Of a DNA stretch of 64,000 nt, positions 1-11,090 are shown in pieces. The DNA lies in assembly GCA_030562195.1 (NCBI GenBank), contig CM060201.1, positions 30,796,067 through 30,860,066 on the forward strand, read 5' to 3'. This stretch comes from Nipponacmea schrenckii. Lineage: Eukaryota; Mollusca; Gastropoda; Lottiidae. The notes beneath the pieces were generated by a model that did not search any database, was not told the origin of the DNA, and was given only the letters and a program-made list of their open reading frames with translations. A program made the position numbers and the translations under genes. Positions within the stretch are counted from its first letter, which is position 1. Every line of letters begins with the position of its first letter.

Positions 1-1802
1 GGCTGTGCTAACCATCCTCTTCAACATGATTTGTCATTAACCTTTAGAACATTGACAATAGCAGGCATTGTACAATTTGAATAAAATTTTGCGGTAGAAA
101 TTTAGAATATAACCCTGTTATCATTTGAAATTGACTGGTGTTATTATTTGAAATTGACTGGTGTTATGATTTTTTTTTTAGGATATAACAGTAGGTTAAA
201 TCCATATGTCATTTACTATAATGACTTTTTCAGTACCATTACATAAATACCACTTCTAAATAAGCCTTCTTCTGCTTCTTAGTAGGCATGGTGTCTGCTC
301 TGGTGTAAAAAAAAATTCATATCATAGACATTTAAGAAAGGTGTGATTTGCTCTTTTGTGTTCTTCCTTGTTTAGATTCTCTGTTCTTCTCCTGTGAATC
401 CCTTCTTCTGTGTCAGCAAGTTCTTCTGGTTTCATCAGTTTCTTTTTCTATGGTTCTTGCTGAAGTTTGAAATACATCGACTGTATTTTATAAGTTACAC
501 ACAAGCAAGCGCTTTATGTTATAAAACTGAAATTTAGGTACTGTCTAGCTTTATATATACATGTAGTTAACATTGATTATAAATAATTGGTATAAATTGA
601 TACTTTCTGAATCTTTTAATGTAATGAAAGATGCATAATTACTTATAAACACACCATTAAAAAATTTCCAGTTATTAAACATAACTTAAAAATAATTATT
701 TTTATTAAATGGATCATGTATTAGATATTGTGATGTGATATCAACTGACTATATTATCATTTTAAATAATTATGTAATATTTTCAGTTACAAGTTATAAT
801 ATGATTATCAGATTTTTATCTGAAACAGGAAAAATACAACAATAAAATTTAACCTCTCAACTTCCTTCTTACTCACTTTGTTTATATAATACATAATGGT
901 TCACCAATAATAAATTTTTCCCTATTCCACTTAAGGCCAGGCCATTTTATTAACCTGTTTAACAGAATATTTGTGGATAAATTCTCATATGAAACTCCCA
1001 TTATTAATAAATAATGTTTTTGGTAATGTTTTTTTTTTTCTACATATAGACAACTAGACAGAATATTTTTGGACAGGAGAGAAGAAAAAACCTTACAAAA
1101 AATATTAATTTATTAAAATTAAAATATTTTATAGAGAAATGGGGATAATAGGTCTGAAATTAGAAAAAATAATAACTTGTCCAATGAAGGTAGTGAATAA
1201 TGTATACAGTTGGTTGGTTGTTTGCTTCTGATATCACAAACTAAGTAGATTTTGGTAATAGGATTTGTTCAATTTGGATGAATCTGTTGTTGTTTTGTTA
1301 GTTGATGATTTATTATGAATATATGGAAGTCTGGCTTTATTATATGATCTACAATGTAAAAACAGTGTCATCTGCTCATGTTAATTGTTTTTAACTGTTC
1401 CTCTTGCTTGTCAATACATTTAATTTCTATCGCTTTGATACAACATGATTATTTTCCCCTTTTAGTCATTCCTACAAAACATTTGTATGTCTGCTTTGTA
1501 GTGCATACAACATGAAATGTTTTAAACTTCTCAAAAAATTGAAACATGTTGTATATATAGTGTGTGATAAATTGAACATAGTTTGGCTTTAAGTGAAAGT
1601 AAATATGGTTGAGTTATAACATACTTAAATTAGCTTTTCCTAATTACTAAACCTAATTATATCTAATTATAACTCAACACTCATAATATATCAAATAAAA
1701 TAGGAAATATTTTCATTTCCCACTAATATTGTTAACTGAGTTTAACCAAGGCCTAGTGATATTAAGTTTTATATTGACTATATCTGTCATATTATACACC
1801 AG
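1..1802. other. AT-rich flank, no gene seen
   Basis: I see no coding exon, RNA gene or mobile element here. A 19-bp phrase ending in ctggtgttat occurs twice in tandem near 127-165. If the exon at 1803 is real and is preceded by an acceptor, this stretch belongs to an upstream intron, and the promoter and 5' untranslated exon lie outside the window. Confidence 0.5.
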
Positions 1803-1855
1803 GCTTTCAAAATGTATGATGCTAATTTAGATGTGGATTTTGGTGACACAAGAAT
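1803..1855 (+). CDS. TP53I11: candidate first coding exon of TP53I11 orthologue
   Basis: A short open segment is bounded by an acceptor (acaccag, with a modest pyrimidine tract) and a consensus donor (gtaagtt at 1856). The ATG at 1812-1814, in an A-rich context, opens the peptide MYDANLDVDFGDTR and leaves two bases (AT) of a split codon. The first secure TP53I11 exon, 54 kb downstream, begins with a single base (A) that completes a codon, so the phases match and would give Arg-Ile-Lys-His-Ser at the junction. The vertebrate protein has a similarly short, poorly conserved leader before its Lys-His-Ser. The acidic, hydrophilic leader looks coding. The phase match and splice sites are visible; the assignment to this gene is inference, because no homology in the leader was recognised. 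It could be an exon of another gene or chance. Confidence 0.45.
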
Positions 1856-2906
1856 GTAAGTTAAAATTATGTTTTAAATCAGAGAAAGATGCACATATTT
1901 TAGCCAACCTTATGCCTCGAATCAAGCTACACACACAAGCCAATAAACCCAATGAAACAAGAATAACTCAGGTTGTTTAAATTCAGATATATTTTGTGTG
2001 AAGATCTGCATGTGAAAAGAGTATAGGATAATGTTGCCATCCTAGCAAAATTTCCCCCATTTCACACTTCATAACATTGCATGTCTATAAATAGCCATCT
2101 TCAATATCTAAAGAAGGATGTAAATACATTATTTATTAGTAGCCAGGGCTAGTGATCCTTCCAACCACTTTCAATAAAAATGTCTGAGAAAAATTCAACA
2201 GTTACATAAAAACAACATGATTTTAATTCTTTAGAAAATAGTCTGACTATATTATAGTCAACCAAGTTTCAAGTGTCAGTGATTCAGGTAAGAAAGGCTG
2301 ACACAAGCTTACAGTTGTTCTGCAGGTGATTCAATTAAACTGAAACAAAAACCCTTATCATATCCTTTATAATATAGGCCTAACACAATTCATCATTAAA
2401 CACCATTGGGTTTTGTATCTCCACAGTTTCATATCTGTTTAAACAATAATAGCTTATTCTCTGAAACAAGAATTCTTTACCTAGGCTAGTCTGTAATAGT
2501 GTTCAAAATACACTGTAGAAATGTTAGATTTCCAATGCATGTGTGTCCAGAATGATTTGCATTTGAAAGTTATAATTGACAATCTAGAAATAGAAAGTGA
2601 AAATTCAAGTTTAGGGTATTTTTTTAATGACTTATACAATTTTCAAGCAGTTCTATTAATTCTTAAGATTACTTCCTTATATTCAAGATCCACTGAACCA
2701 TGGCCTTTAATAAAATCTTTATTTTTCTTTTATTTATCTATTAATTTAACTTAATTATAATTTACAGATAAAAACATTATGACCTAATTTATTTTAAAAA
2801 TTGATTGATTAGTAAATGTAGAAAATATTAAATCTGTATTCAGTGATCGAGATTACAAACTATTTCATAGATGATTAGGAAATGATCGAATTGATTTTTG
2901 TGGATG
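1856..2906. other. putative start of intron 1, nothing recognised
   Basis: AT-rich sequence without recognisable exons or repeats. An open frame at 2521-2754 has no conserved features and looks incidental. Confidence 0.4.
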
Positions 2907-3105
2907 GTCCATTAGCCGAGTAGTCTAGACGGTTGACATGTATTGCTGGCGATTAGGTGCCTGACTCTGAGATCGCTGGTTCGGAACCCGTTCGGGTCTC
3001 AGCCAATTTTCAGCACGAGAATCTGTGCTATACCAAGAAAGTGTTATCCCAATAACGAAAATATTGTTGCAACACCACTTTCTAAATGACATTAAATCAT
3101 CTCAT
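2907..3105 (+). mobile_element. tRNA-derived SINE
   Basis: The head looks like a tRNA. A box-like sequence (tagccgagtagtctag, 2913-2928) is followed about 50 bases later by a B box (ggttcggaaccc, 2978-2989), at normal RNA polymerase III promoter spacing. A tRNA-unrelated body follows (ctgtgctataccaagaaagt and onward) and fades out near 3105, just before a minisatellite. It is not a functional tRNA gene, because the arms do not pair properly and the body continues without a terminator. The exact ends are uncertain. Confidence 0.65.
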
Positions 3106-3177
3106 GTAATCAGCCTTGGGAGCTGTGTCGTTACCGATTATCAGAGGGGTAATGCATGTTCGCAGTAAAATCTTTTT

Positions 3178-3838
3178 TGATATAGTTATCAAGTTGGTTT
3201 GATCCGCTGATGTACTTTTCAATTTGGTAGGAACTGCTGATATAGTTATCAAGTTCATTTGATCCTCTGATATAGTTATCAAGCTGCTAGGATCCTCTGA
3301 TATAGTTATCAATTTGGTAGGATCCCCTGACACAGTTATCAAGTTGATTTGATCCTCTGATATAGTTATCAATTTGGTAGGATCTGCTGATACATTTATC
3401 AAGTTGGTTTGATCCTGTGAGATAGTTATTAAGCTGCTAGGATCCTCTGATGTAGTTATCAATTTGGAAGGATCCGCTGATATAGTTATCAATTTGGTAG
3501 GATCCTCTGATACAGTTATCAAGTTCGTTTGATCCTCTGATTTAGTTATCAAGTTGGTAGGATCCTCTGATACAGTTATCAAAAATACAGCAACTTTATA
3601 ACTTATCTTCGTCGCTGGCGACGGTCTGCAGTTCGTCGGCAAAATTAAGCTGCTAGGATCCTCTGATGTAGTTATCAATTTGGAAGGATCCGCTGATATA
3701 GTTATCAATTTGGTAGGATCCTCTGATACAGTTATCAAGTTCGTTTGATCCTCTGATTTAGTTATCAAGTTGGTAGGATCCTCTGATACAGTTATCAAGT
3801 TGGTAGGTTCCGCTGATATAAAATACAGCAACTTTATA
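3178..3838. repeat. 30-bp minisatellite, block 1
   Basis: About 20 tandem copies of a 30-bp unit, typically tgatatagttatcaagttgg followed by taggatcctc. A GC-rich insert at about 3590-3650 (cgtcgctggcgacggtctgc) interrupts the array. Because 30 is a multiple of three, the minus strand stays open for over 240 codons as a decapeptide repeat; this looks like a by-product and not a gene. The same unit recurs at 5877-6240 and 7933-8266. Confidence 0.9.
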
Positions 3839-3839
3839 A

Positions 3840-4040
3840 CTTATCTTCGTCGCTGGCGACGGTCTGCAGTTCGTCGGCAAAATAAGCTCAGACGGTCGCC
3901 AGTTCGTCGGCAGTTCGTCGGCGACGGTCTGCAGACGGTCGCCAGTTCGTCGGCAGTTCGTCGGCGACGGTCTGCAGACGGTCGCCAGTTCGTCGGCAGT
4001 TCGTCGGCGACGGTCTGCAGACGGTCGCCAGTTCGTCGTC
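3840..4040. repeat. GC-rich 43-bp tandem repeat with palindromic core
   Basis: Four copies of a 43-bp unit start at 3889, 3932, 3975 and 4018, each built from cagacggtcgccagttcgtc and cggcagttcgtcggcgacgg. The units are far richer in GC and CpG than their surroundings. They contain short complementary words (ctgcag, cgacggtc/gacggtcg), so single strands can fold. The same words form perfect palindromes at 5767-5808 and inverted arms at 7769-7863. Confidence 0.85.
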
Positions 4041-4924
4041 AAAATTTCTATAATCTTTGTGTACATCATGATGTCAAGACTTTGCTTGACAACAGACTAG
4101 TTTCTAAATATAGCTACATGTATTGTAGGTCTACAACGCAACTTTCTTTTTTTTCTACCAACAATGGTTCAGAAACTTTAAATATTACTTTTCATATTTT
4201 TCACAATTGCATTCTAATGATCGGTAACTATTCTACGAAAGACATTTCCCTGGTCAGCCTGATTAACAAGGAACATTGCTTTACCTCACAATGTCATTCA
4301 AATCGACCTTAGCATTAATTATTGAGATTGTTTCAATTGTGAAAAAAATATACAATGAGAAATATTGTCAAACTGAGCTTGCTATTCGTTCTGATATTTT
4401 ACCGTAGGTCAACTCATAAAAAGCGTTTCCGGATAAACGATGGTGAAATTCTAACCGGTTGCCCGTGAAATCCTAATATTAGTAGTTACTATTACACCTG
4501 AACAAATTCCGATATCAGAACCTGAGACTGGATTCATTACAACGTTAGTAGTGATAATCCTTTCAATATGGTGCCCAAAGAACTTAAAAGTAGTGCTTGG
4601 ATTGACGCTTTCAAACGAAACTAAGCCCAAATGTATCTTGGCACGCAGTTACGAAGAAGTAGGCGTGGTTTCTCAAAACGTCAATCCCGACATCGTTGTT
4701 TTACCATTGGATGATGAAAATAGAACAAAGCGTTTATTGGTTATAATTTATACTCATTCATATGAGTTATTTATAATAATAGGCGGTGCCAGCAAAATGA
4801 TGAATGTCTATCTATTAATATTATAATAGAGAAAAAAAAAGAAGAATAAATATTAATAATCTGTCAATGAGCGCAGTCGGAACTGGTTAAGCATCATTGC
4901 TATATTGACCGCTGTAGATTTAGG
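4041..4924. other. unique sequence with an unrecognised open frame
   Basis: A moderately GC-balanced, non-repetitive stretch. The plus frame is open from 4455 to the stop at 4824-4826 (123 codons). It contains a hydrophobic run followed by a hydrophilic, coding-like part with Cys, Asn and acidic residues. No ATG occurs near its beginning and I recognise no family. It could be a decayed transposon fragment or chance. Confidence 0.3.
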
Positions 4925-5766
4925 CTGGGTTGGGCGTCGTGATTTTAAATATATCCCCCGTGATAAGTTTGAATTTAAAATTATAAAAATAGAGCCGGTG
5001 GCCCGAGAATTAATTTATTATAAAGTCCGAGGTCGTAGGCCTAGTCCCGAAAAGCCATGGTAAAAGGGTTGTTACACTTTCTTTTCATCGAATTGAGAAT
5101 CTGCTTGATATCCTAGTTTCTATGGTTAAATAATCTGTTATAGTCTTTACATTTCTACGTTCTTTGGTTGGACACGATCAAGACTGGGCCTACTAGGTCT
5201 ATTTGAGGTTTTCTACAGGTACCTCTTACAACAGTAGCCTTTTTTGTAACCATAAACGGCCTGATTACCGGGAACAAAGTAATGCACCCTCAGATCTTAT
5301 TGATCACCAAAATAAAGTATTTTATTGTTTCAAAAAATTACTGTAGACCAAGCTTACATCCCAAGTGCCCCAACACGCATTCCGTGGAGGGTTGAAGTAT
5401 AGGCTCCACCCATTGTTCTCCTCTTGTCACTCTCAGTCTCATAGGCCGGCTATCGTTGTTTAATCTTTTGACGAAAAAAATAGATTGATGAAGCCTTTAT
5501 TGGGCACATTCTGCATATCAACTCAAAACTAAGGTTTTTTCCATGCATGTGTACATAATAAAAATTCTGATGACATGTATTTCAAAATAATAGGCTTAGC
5601 CTAGTAGTAGTGGCGCAGGCCTAGCGCATTGTTAATTTCGCTCATGAAAGAATTATGATTCTTGGCGTCAAAAGATGAAGATTTGGATCGTGACATGATG
5701 GTCATTAAATTATGACATCAGCTTTTCTTGACAACGGAAAGCGATGGATTTTCTTTCTGGAAGTGG

Positions 5767-5808
5767 CGACGAACTGGCGACCGTCTGCAGACGGTCGCCA
5801 GTTCGTCG
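5767..5808. repeat. 42-bp perfect palindrome
   Basis: The sequence from cgacgaactggcgaccg through ctgcag to its exact reverse complement reads identically on both strands, centred on the PstI-like hexamer at 5785-5790. Symmetry stops at 5766/5809. It is built from the same words as the 43-bp GC-rich repeat. Confidence 0.9.
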
Positions 5809-5876
5809 GCAAATGTTCTGCCGACCATCTGCAGATCATCTGCAGATAAAGATAAGTTATAAAGTTGCTGTACTGT

Positions 5877-6240
5877 AGTTATCAAGTTGGTAGGATCCTC
5901 TGATGTAGTTATCAAATTGGTAGGGTCCGCTGATATAGTTATCAAGTTGGTTTGATCCTCTGATATAGTTATCAAGTCGGTAGGATCCTCTGATGTAGTT
6001 ATCAAATTGGTAAGATCCTCTGATTCAGTTATCAAGTTGGTAGGGTCCGCTGATATAGATAAAGTTGGTTTGATCCTCTGATGTAGTTATCAAATTGGTA
6101 GGATCCTCTGATATAGTTATCAAGTTGGTAGGATCCTCCAATACACTTATCAGTTGGTAGGATCCTCTGATATAGTCCTCAAGATCCTCTGATATAGTTA
6201 TCAAGTTGGTAGGATCTTCTGATATAGTTATCAAGTTGAT
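5877..6240. repeat. 30-bp minisatellite, block 2
   Basis: About 12 copies of the unit seen at 3178-3838 (tagttatcaagttggtagga plus tcctctgata), some shortened near 6140-6200. It lies inside duplication copy A directly after the palindromic GC-rich segment, the same association as in block 1. Confidence 0.9.
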
Positions 6241-6842
6241 AAAATTTGGATGGCTCTAATAAAGGATATATTTAGTTCATAAGTCTGGACTGAATATTGA
6301 CCTAAGGCACATAAAGCGATAACAATATATTATATAGAACTATTAATTTCTGGACCATATTGATTAGTTAATTAGGAATTACAATAAACTGATAAATGGA
6401 TTTTTGATCAGTTATTGCACGACATGTTGACCGAGGCGTAAAAGTACATTTTCACACATCATCCCTTAGGCACGGATTCAGTTAAAGGAATAAGGTTTCT
6501 TTAAATCATTATTTTTACATGTGAGTGATTCTCTAAATTTCTTATATTTCAATCAATTCCATTTTAAGACTAGATAAAACGATATATCATGTGCAAGTGG
6601 TAAATAATACTATTGCAGCATAATCATTGATTTTATACTGGTCTACTGTAGCAGAAATATACTCCACTTACATTACATTGATCAAAAACATTTCAATCTA
6701 CAAATTATTTAATCAATTTCTGCTGTATTTCAAACCTGATTAAATTCACTAAGGTGCAGGATCTGAGTTTTGAGGCAGAATTTCTAAAATTGAAAAATAC
6801 CTTTCAATTTTTTTCGAATGTTCTATTGTTTCAATTTAAGAA

Positions 6843-6914
6843 GTTCGTCGCCAGTTCGTCTGCAGACGGTCGCCAGTTCGTCGGCAAATGTTCTGCCGAC
6901 CATCTGCAGATGAT
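6843..6914. repeat. junction of the tandem duplication, GC-rich palindromic words
   Basis: The 72 bases between the duplicated copies match the GC-rich segment near 7825-7895 (cgccagttcgtctgcagacg and the caaatgttctgccgaccatc that follows). The breakpoint therefore falls in the palindrome-forming repeat, consistent with recombination or template switching there. Confidence 0.8.
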
Positions 6915-7768
6915 CTGGGTTGGGCGTCGTGATTTTAAATATATCCCCCGTGATAAGTTTGAATTTAAAATTATAAAAATAGAGCCGGTGGCCCGAGAAT
7001 TAATTTATTATAAAGTCCGAGGTCGTAGGCCTAGTCCCGAAAAGCCATGGTAAAAGGGTTGTTACACTTTCTTTTCATCGAATTGAGAATCTGCTTGATA
7101 TCCTAGTTTCTATGGTTAAATAATCTGTTATAGTCTTTACATTTCTACGTTCTTTGGTTGGACACGATCAAGACTGGGCCTACTAGGTCTATTTGAGGTT
7201 TTCTACAGGTACCTCTTACAACAGTAGCCTTTTTTGTAACCATAAACGGCCTGATTACCGGGAACAAAGTAATGCACCCTCAGATCTTATTGATCACCAA
7301 AATAAAGTATTTTATTGTTTCAAAAAATTACTGTAGACCAAGCTTACATCCCAAGTGCCCCAACACGCATTCCGTGGAGGGTTGAAGTATAGGCTCCACC
7401 CATTGTTCTCCTCTTGTCACTCTCAGTCTCATAGGCCGGCTATCGTTGTTTAATCTTTTGACGAAAAAAATAGATTGATGAAGCCTTTATTGGGCACATT
7501 CTGCATATCAACTCAAAACTAAGGTTTTTTCCATGCATGTGTACATAATAAAAATTCTGATGACATGTATTTCAAAATAATAGGCTTAGCCTAGTAGTAG
7601 TGGCGCAGGCCTAGCGCATTGTTAATTTCGCTCATGAAAGAATTATGATTCTTGGCGTCAAAAGATGAAGATTTGGATCGTGACGTGATGGTCATTAAAT
7701 TATGACATCAGCTCTTCTTGACAACGGAAAGCGATGGATTTTCTTTCTGGAAGTGGCGACGAACTGGC

Positions 7769-7863
7769 GACGAACTGGCGACCGTCTGCAGACGAATTGG
7801 CGACAAACTGGCAACCGTCGCCAGTTTGTCGCCAGTTCGTCTGCAGACGGTCGCCAGTTCGTC
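7769..7863. repeat. 95-bp inverted repeat
   Basis: Left arm gacgaactggcgaccgtctg and its continuation to about 7812 is mirrored by the right arm ending ccagttcgtc at 7863. Arms are about 45 bases with very few mismatches and almost no spacer, giving a strong cruciform or hairpin. This is an expanded version of the 42-bp palindrome of copy A. Confidence 0.85.
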
Positions 7864-7932
7864 GGCAAATGTTCTGCCGACCATCTGCAGATGATCTGCA
7901 GATAAAGATAAGTTATAAAGTTGCTGTACTGT

Positions 7933-8266
7933 AGTTATCAAGTTGGTAGGATCCTCTGATGTAGTTATCAAATTGGTAGGGTCCGCTGATATAGTTATCA
8001 AGTTGGTTTGATCCTCTGATATAGTTATCAAGTCGGTAGGATCCTCTGATGTAGTTATCAAATTGGTAAGATCCTCTGATTCAGTTATCAAGTTGGTAGG
8101 GTCCGCTGATATAGATAAAGTTGGTCCGATCCTCTGATGTAGTTATCAAATTGGTAGGATCCTCCAATACACTTATCAGTTGGTAGGATCCTCTGATATA
8201 GTCCTCAAGATCCTCTGATATAGTTATCAAGTTGGTAGGATCTTCTGATATAGTTATCAAGTTGAT
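7933..8266. repeat. 30-bp minisatellite, block 3
   Basis: Copy B equivalent of 5877-6240, with about one unit fewer and scattered substitutions. Confidence 0.9.
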
Positions 8267-8797
8267 AAAATTTGGATGGCTCTAATAAAGGATATATTTA
8301 GTTCATAAGTCTGGACTGAATATTGACCTAAGGCACATAAAGCGATAACAATATATTATATAGAACTATTAATTTCTGGACCATATTGATTAGTTAATTA
8401 GGAATTACAATAAACTGATAAATGGATTTTTGATCAGTTATTGCACGACATGTTGACCGAGGCGTAAAAGTACATTTTCACACATCATCCCTTAGGCACG
8501 GATTCAGTTAAAGGAATAAGGTTTCTTTAAATCATTATTTTTACATGTGAGTGATTCTCTAAATTTCTTATATTTCAATCAATTCCATTTTAAGACTAGA
8601 TAAAACGATATATCATGTGCAAGTGGTAAATAATACTATTGCAGCATAATCATTGATTTTATACTGGTCTACTGTAGCAGAAATATACTCCACTTACATT
8701 ACATTGATCAAAAACATTTCAATCTACAAATTATTTAATCAATTTCTGCTGTATTTCAAACCTGATTAAATTCACTAAGGTGCAGGATCTGAGTTTT

Positions 8798-9240
8798 GAG
8801 GCAGAATTTCTAAAATTGAAAAATACCTTTCAATTTTTTTCGAATGTTCTATTGTTTCAATTTAAGAAACATTGATTTATCAAACAATGCAATTTATATC
8901 TATTTCTTCTATTATAGCAACTGTAGAAAAAATTATTTTTAATATATTCTAGGATTCTATTTTTTCCTCTTTCTATTTTTTCCTCTTTCTATTTTTTCCT
9001 CTTTCTATTTTTTCTACTATTGAAACTGTAGAAACATCTTTTTCTATTTTTTTCTACAGTTGCTATCTTGAGGCAAAAGTTCTAAAATTGAAACATACCT
9101 TTCAATTTTTTTCTAATGTTCTATTGTTTCAATTTAAGAAACATTGATTTATCAAACAATGAAACTATAGAAACAGTGTTTTCTAATGAGTTCTATTCTG
9201 CTATTATTGAAACTATGGAAACACTGTTTTCTAATGAGTT
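8798..9240. repeat. low-complexity and short-duplication block
   Basis: A ~90-bp phrase (from gaggcagaatttctaaaattg to tttatcaaacaatg) at 8798-8888 recurs diverged at 9068-9160. Between them is a pyrimidine tract of ttttttcctctttcta units (8950-9010) and the word ctattttttctac. A 36-bp unit with gttttctaatgagttctatt is present twice at 9160-9245. This block bridges the segmental duplication and the 89-bp satellite. Confidence 0.8.
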
Positions 9241-10080
9241 CTATTAATAGTGAGTAGATTTCAAACACTACTCAGTAGGGTAACTGTTTTTAAACGCAAC
9301 TCATCAATTAAATCGTCTAAATTAGTATATTATTAATAGTGAGTAGATTTCAAACACTACTCAGTAGGGTAACTGTTTTTAAACGCAACTCATCAATTAA
9401 ATCGTCTAAATTAGTATATTATTAATAGTGAGTAGATTTCAAACACTACTCAGTAGGGTAACTGTTTTTAAACGCAACTCATCAATTAAATCGTCTAAAT
9501 TAGTATATTATTAATAGTGAGTAGATTTCAAACACTACTCAGTAGGGTAACTGTTTTTAAACGCAACTCATCAATTAAATCGTCTAAATTAGTAGATTAT
9601 TGATAGTGAGTAGATTTCAATCACTACTCAGTAGGGTAAACTGTTTTTAAACGCAACTCATCAATTAAATCATCTAAATTAGTAGATTATTGATAGTGAG
9701 TGGATTTAAATCACTACTCAGTAGAGATAAACTGTTTTTAACCAACTCTTCAATTAAATCATCTAAATTAGTAGATTATTGATAGTGAGTGGATTTAAAT
9801 CACTACTCAGTAGAGATAAACTGTTTTTAAACACAACTCTTCAATTAAATCATATAAATTAGTAGATTATTGATAGTGAGTAGATTTAAAATCACTACTC
9901 AGTAGGGTAACTGTTTTTAAATGCAACTCTTCAATTAAAACATATAAATGAGTAGATTATTGATCGTGAGTAGATTTCAATCACTACTCCGTAGGGTGAA
10001 CTGTTTTTAAATGCAACCCACCAATTAAATCAACTAAATTACATTATTGATAATGAGTAGATTTGAAACACTACTTAGTA
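9241..10080. repeat. 89-bp satellite array
   Basis: Ten tandem copies have the word gtgagtagattt starting at 9250, 9339, 9428, 9517, 9606, 9696, 9785, 9876, 9966 and about 10053. The first four are essentially identical and the later ones increasingly diverged. Each contains a small hairpin (tgagtag ... ctactca, 7-bp stem) and the A-rich word atcaattaaatc. Confidence 0.95.
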
Positions 10081-11090
10081 AATTAGGCTCTATATGCCGG
10101 ACATGACCGACAGTCATGCCAAAATGACTGTTTGCAAATAGGCTCCGCCTAGGCTCCGTTAAGAGATTAACGGTAAGAGGTGGTTAATTAACAATGAATT
10201 TATTGACAATCATTAATCGGCTCCCGGAAAACGCTTCCAATTCAAAGAGATTTACTATCTCAAACTACTTACATTTAACAAACAGTTGATACGATAACTC
10301 GTTATGTGTTTAATCCTAAAGTTATGCCGTCAAATTTTATTCGGTCATTATTCATTGATATTATTGTATATCAAGTCTATTTTACCCATAATTATCTTCG
10401 GTTTCATCAGTACCAATGTAAACATGACTAAGAAAATGTCAGCCCTCACATAAAATTTTTGACGATGATAGCTTGCCGGTCATTGAGAATTCTTCTTTTT
10501 AACAATTATAAAGTTGACAGAAAGTTCAATTAAATGTCATTGGCAGGTTATTTACTATTGAAATTTAACTATTCCTTGCAAAAAATTGTGCGTAGTTGTA
10601 TAATTTTTATCGTTCTTATCTGCTTACTTCTAGGATATGAAACAGTTACTATTTATAGACAAATCGGAAAGACCGCAAGAAAATTTTCGGTCCTTTTTCT
10701 CAGTAATTGTGTCATTCATTACACTTCTTTGCAACAACTTGCAACAGATTATCCTGTGATAACAGTCCAAATATTTTACAGTCAGTATAAATTGTAAAAA
10801 AAGTGAACATCAGTCTGGATATAACAACTCTCATGACTTCCGCGGTAAAGTTTACTCTAAAAATTGCAAACAAACCTTACATCAGATTTTCACTATTGAA
10901 AGAGAACCATCTGAAATAGAGCTTTATCAGCTGATCTAGTTTTACAATCAGGTTCTCAATCTTCATTATCATATAACTTCATTATCACACATCTTCATTA
11001 TCACTTAACATCACACTACTTCATTATCAAAAATTTGATGACGTAAAGATTAACTTAAAAAATGGTTACCTTCTCTATTTTATGACTTTT
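10081..11090. other. unique intronic sequence
   Basis: No repeat or gene is recognised. A plus-strand frame at 10534-10797 (87 codons) has a hydrophobic run near residues 18-36 that resembles a signal anchor, but there is no conserved motif and no splice support. Confidence 0.4.

Larger units (their letters stand above)
4925..6842. repeat. 1.9-kb tandem segmental duplication, copy A
   Basis: This segment recurs almost base for base at 6915-8868, with an offset of 1990 bases at the left end. It contains unique-looking DNA (4925-5760), a 42-bp perfect palindrome (5767-5808), a block of the 30-bp minisatellite (5877-6240) and further unique DNA. Very few substitutions separate the copies (for example gacatgatgg against gacgtgatgg near 5700/7685), which indicates a recent duplication. 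Length differences are confined to the palindromic and minisatellite parts. Confidence 0.93.
6915..8868. repeat. 1.9-kb tandem segmental duplication, copy B
   Basis: Second copy of 4925-6842. It differs mainly by an enlarged GC-rich inverted repeat (7751-7863, against about 45 bases in copy A) and a slightly shorter minisatellite (7933-8266). No gene is visible. A short open frame beginning GRRDFKYIPRDKF is present in both copies without known homology. Confidence 0.93.

Noticed and set aside
2907..2995. Genuine tRNA gene
   Set aside because: The A and B boxes are present but the cloverleaf arms do not pair well, and a SINE body continues downstream, so it is a SINE head.
3097..3831. 244-codon minus-strand open frame with a decapeptide repeat
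   Set aside because: It is produced by the 30-bp minisatellite, whose unit length is a multiple of three. The frame includes the unrelated GC-rich insert and SINE tail, with no start context or conserved ends.
10534..10797. 87-codon frame with an N-terminal hydrophobic segment
   Set aside because: Resemblance to a signal anchor is common in AT-rich random frames. There is no conserved motif, no polyadenylation or splice evidence and no neighbouring exons.
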